NCBI GenBank assembly: GCA_963699015.1
Contig: CAVOSX010000001.1
Location: 1,178,001-1,242,000, forward strand
Length of the DNA: 64,000 nucleotides
Direction of reading: 5' to 3'
DNA from: PALSA-505 sp963699015
GTDB lineage: Bacteria > Actinomycetota > Actinomycetes > Streptosporangiales > Streptosporangiaceae
Both the position numbers and the translations under genes were made by a program. Shown one piece after another: positions 62,701-64,000 of the stretch (its first letter is position 1; each line of letters starts with the position of its first letter). The notes beneath the pieces are model-generated. The model was not told where the DNA came from. It did not search any database and worked only from the letters and a program-made list of their open reading frames with translations.

Positions 62701-63527
62701 GCCAGCCATCCGCCCAGCGCGAGCACGCCGATCTGGCCGAACGCGGGGATCGCCTGCAGCGCCGGGCTGTACCGGGCCATCAGCCGCACGGTCCGTACCC
62801 GGGAGGCGAACAGCCGCCTGCTGGATTCCTCCAGGCGGTCCAGCTCCTGCTCCTCCTGGCCGAATCCCTTGACCACCCGCACGCCGGTGACCGCGGCCTC
62901 GACCACCCCTGCTACCGCACCGGACTGCTGCTGGGCGTCCCAGCTCGACGGGAACAGCCGCCGCCGGGACGCGAGCGCTACCAGGTACAGCGCCGGGCCG
63001 ACCAGCAGCGCGACCACGGTCAGCAGCGGGGACAGGAACAGCATGATGACCAGCGAGGCAGCGAACAGCACCAGGTTGCCCGCCGTCACCGGGATGATGC
63101 TGAGCAGGCCCTGCACCATGTTGAGGTCGGAGATCGAGCGGCTCACGACCTGGCCGGTGTGCAGTTCGTCCTGGCGCGCGCCGTCCAGCCGGGACAGCGA
63201 GCCGAGCAGCTCGGTGCGCAGGTCATGCTGGACGTCGAGTGATACCCGGCCGCCCATGTACCGTCGCACGTACACCGCGCCGAAGGTGGCCAGCGCCGCG
63301 AGCACCAGCACGATCGCCAGCGGCCAGATCGACTCGGTGTGCGTGACGATCACGTTGTCGATGATCCGCCGCTGCACCAGCGGGACCACCGCGGTGACCA
63401 GGGCGGCCGCCACCGAGGCGCCGATGGCGATGATGGTGTTGCGGCGGTACCGCCAGCAGTAGCCGGCCAGCCGCCGCACCCATCCCCGCCCGGCCTCCGC
63501 CGGGCGCGCAGCACGGATCCGTCGCAT
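59754..63527 (-). CDS. Fused double ABC exporter (two transmembrane and two ATPase domains)
   Basis: A 1,257-residue protein with two full half-exporters in tandem. Domain 1: six helices (about 20-310), Walker A GASGSGKST near 376, signature LSLSGGQRQRIALARALL, Walker B LVLDDATSSID. A Gly/Ala/Arg-rich linker at about 590-650 joins domain 2: helices about 685-960, Walker A GQTGAGKST near 1039, signature LSAGQRQLVSLARAQL, Walker B LLLDEATSALD. The first Walker B has Asp where the catalytic Glu should be, as in asymmetric heterodimeric exporters; the second is normal. Probably a drug or lipid exporter. ATG 63527 has no ribosome site. Confidence 0.92.
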   Translation of the reverse strand: MRRIRAARPAEAGRGWVRRLAGYCWRYRRNTIIAIGASVAAALVTAVVPLVQRRIIDNVIVTHTESIWPLAIVLVLAALATFGAVYVRRYMGGRVSLDVQHDLRTELLGSLSRLDGARQDELHTGQVVSRSISDLNMVQGLLSIIPVTAGNLVLFAASLVIMLFLSPLLTVVALLVGPALYLVALASRRRLFPSSWDAQQQSGAVAGVVEAAVTGVRVVKGFGQEEQELDRLEESSRRLFASRVRTVRLMARYSPALQAIPAFGQIGVLALGGWLAIHGSITLGTFLAFSSYLAQMAGPVRMLTYLITLGQEARASVIRVFEVIDSRPLITEKPGAATLPADASEVEFDHVHFGYVPEQPVLNGLTLRAEPGETLAVIGASGSGKSTLSLLLARFYDADSGAVRVGGHDVRDVTLDSLRSAIGLVLEDSFLFSDTVRANVAFGRPEATDEQVIAAARAAEAEEFITDLPDGYDTVIGEQGLSLSGGQRQRIALARALLTNPRILVLDDATSSIDPRMEAEIHDTLRRVMRGRTTLLIAHRRSTLQLADRIAVLHEGRVADVGRHEELILRSPRYRLLLAGPDEGGLYDGEEAEPYDGEGTVAAGPAIPAGTAARARTAGRGQAPAAGRRGGGDSWDGMLASLPPSPKLVAQLAALPPANDVPHVDQAKARAPEPRFTLRKLLRPFLIALVAGLILDGLDALATLALPALIRGGIDNGVQAKAFHAIVFVSLVGLAIVLADWVVNIAETMVIGRNGERLLYALRIKIFAHLQRLGLDFYERELSGRIMTRMTTDVDALSSFLQTGLVTAVSSVLSFFGVLAALLIINLKLGLTVLSIIPLLVVATVIFRAKSSKAYNEAREKVSAVNADLQENVAGLRVTQAYRREARNRARFAARSDSYRVSRLRAQRYIALYFPFVQALSTIAGALVLVVATGEVRSGALTAGALIAYLLYIDLFFAPVQQLSQVFDGYQQAVVGLRRIRQLLAVPTTTPEAAHPRPVPRLTGRVELRDVRFRYDGAQRDAVRGVSLTVEPGETVALVGQTGAGKSTLVKLVARFYDVTGGAVLADGVDVREYDLAGYRHQLGVVPQESYLFSGTVGDSIAYGRPDATQAEVQAAARAVGAHEMIEALPGGYDHPVGERGRNLSAGQRQLVSLARAQLVDPAILLLDEATSALDLASEAAVTRAIGRLTTQRTTLVVAHRLTTAARADRIVVVDGGQIVENGSHEELLARGGTYASLWDAFTGGQEISLSSLASAG

Positions 63528-63528
63528 A

Positions 63529-63543
63529 GTTAGACACGCTAAC
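63529..63543. promoter_or_regulatory. Palindrome directly upstream of the ABC exporter start
   Basis: Perfect inverted repeat GTTAG-ACACG-CTAAC ending one base before the exporter start codon. TTAG/CTAA half-sites are typical of MarR-type repressors. The lack of a ribosome site suggests a leaderless transcript, in which case the palindrome would cover the promoter. Confidence 0.5.
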
Positions 63544-63615
63544 AATCGTGGGCAACCGGATATTTCCGGGCGCCGCCGCCCGGGCGCCGTTCGGATCGCT
63601 GCCCGCGCGGGGCTG

Positions 63616-64000
63616 CTATGACGGCTGAGCGGTGATCGTCGTCGTGGTCTCGACCGGGTTCGCCAGCGACTGATAGACCACGCAGTACCTCTCGGTCAGC
63701 CTGAGCAGGGTGTCAAGCTGCCCGGCGCTGGCCTCGGTATCCAGCTCGAAGTCCAGGCGGATGGCCCTGAAGCCCACCGGCGCGTCCTTGCTGACGCCCA
63801 GCGTGCCGCGGAAATCCAGGTCGCCTTCGGCCCGGACTGCTCCGCCCGCGACCGGGATCTCAAGCGACGTGGCCACCGCCCGCAACGTGACGCCCGCGCA
63901 CGCGACCAGCGCCTGGAGCAGCATGTCGCCGGAACAGGCCAGCGAGCCGTCACCTCCCGTGGCCGGGTGCAGGCCCGCGACCGCGAGCGCCTGCCCCGTA
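63616..64000 (-). CDS. OsmC family protein, 5' part outside the window
   Basis: The frame is open to the right edge and ends with TAG at 63616. Within the window it reads AGLHPATGGDGSLACSGDMLLQ (shown here in part: LHPATGGDGS and ACSGDMLLQALVACAGVT), followed by VGFRAIRLDFELDTEAS and LLRLTERYCVVYQSLA. The two cysteines, one in ACSGD or VACAG and one in RYCVVYQ, match the peroxidatic and resolving Cys of OsmC/Ohr-type proteins, which reduce organic peroxides. About 40 N-terminal residues are missing. Confidence 0.82.
   Translation of the reverse strand, partial: TGQALAVAGLHPATGGDGSLACSGDMLLQALVACAGVTLRAVATSLEIPVAGGAVRAEGDLDFRGTLGVSKDAPVGFRAIRLDFELDTEASAGQLDTLLRLTERYCVVYQSLANPVETTTTITAQPS

Noticed and set aside
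61221..63242. Long plus-strand open frame inside the ABC exporter gene
   Set aside because: Low-complexity antisense product; the minus strand encodes two complete ABC domains.
1..64000. Mobile element, prophage or RNA genes
   Set aside because: No transposase, integrase, terminal inverted repeats, tRNA or rRNA sequence was recognised by eye; a covariance-model scan would be needed to exclude small RNAs.

Overview
The window reads as a high-GC actinomycete chromosome segment (Actinomycetota). Support comes from the very GC-rich codon use, frequent GTG starts with GTGA/ATGA stop-start overlaps, and typical actinobacterial families: GAP/Sap, SHOCT, DUF6325, DUF2252, DUF397, mycofactocin genes, an NDMA-type alcohol dehydrogenase, an F420-type PPOX enzyme, and a CHAT/subtilase/sigma module. 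I cannot place it at genus level. I saw no rRNA, tRNA, CRISPR array, transposase or phage gene.

Layout. 0-12 kb: a loose group of small stress and membrane genes (GAP proteins, DUF2252, HdeD-like, two SHOCT proteins, DUF6325, GNAT) around cydDC, which has no cydAB beside it. 12-21 kb: an ECF-like sigma factor with an overlapping membrane partner, a broken GH114 glycosidase gene, a DrrAB-like ABC exporter, YceI, a histidine kinase/response regulator pair and an NDMA-type alcohol dehydrogenase. 21-26 kb: an unrecognised protein, a beta-carbonic anhydrase, an L,D-transpeptidase and a MetE-like methyltransferase.

24.7-29.9 kb is the most unusual region. An intracellular-looking S8 protease with a polycysteine tail is divergent from a TPR-CHAT (caspase-like) protein, which is followed by a sigma-70 factor and a small conserved partner. 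This looks like a two-protease signalling or conflict module. 31-32.7 kb holds mftA, mftB and mftC (mycofactocin precursor, chaperone, radical SAM maturase) without mftD, E or F.

34.5-47 kb looks catabolic: a DadA-like oxidase, a three-subunit molybdenum hydroxylase, a DapA-family enzyme, a proline racemase/hydroxyproline epimerase-family enzyme, a kinase/regulator pair and an HcnABC-like three-subunit amino-acid dehydrogenase. Together these fit trans-4-hydroxy-L-proline degradation. A RecQ helicase with a C-terminal phosphoribosyltransferase domain follows.

49.3-59.1 kb is a sugar locus: PfkB kinase, DeoR regulator with nearby inverted repeats, SIS isomerase/deaminase, 1-PFK/tagatose-6-P-type kinase, class II aldolase, a MalFG-type importer with lipoprotein but no ATPase, and a GH4 alpha-galactosidase. 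The window ends with an orphan DUF397 gene, a fused double ABC exporter and a truncated OsmC gene.

Caution. At least 15 single-base indels break or scramble ten otherwise well-conserved genes. Many lie in short homopolymers and leave both flanks clean. I think most are sequence or assembly errors rather than true gene death, so functional calls are given for the repaired genes.
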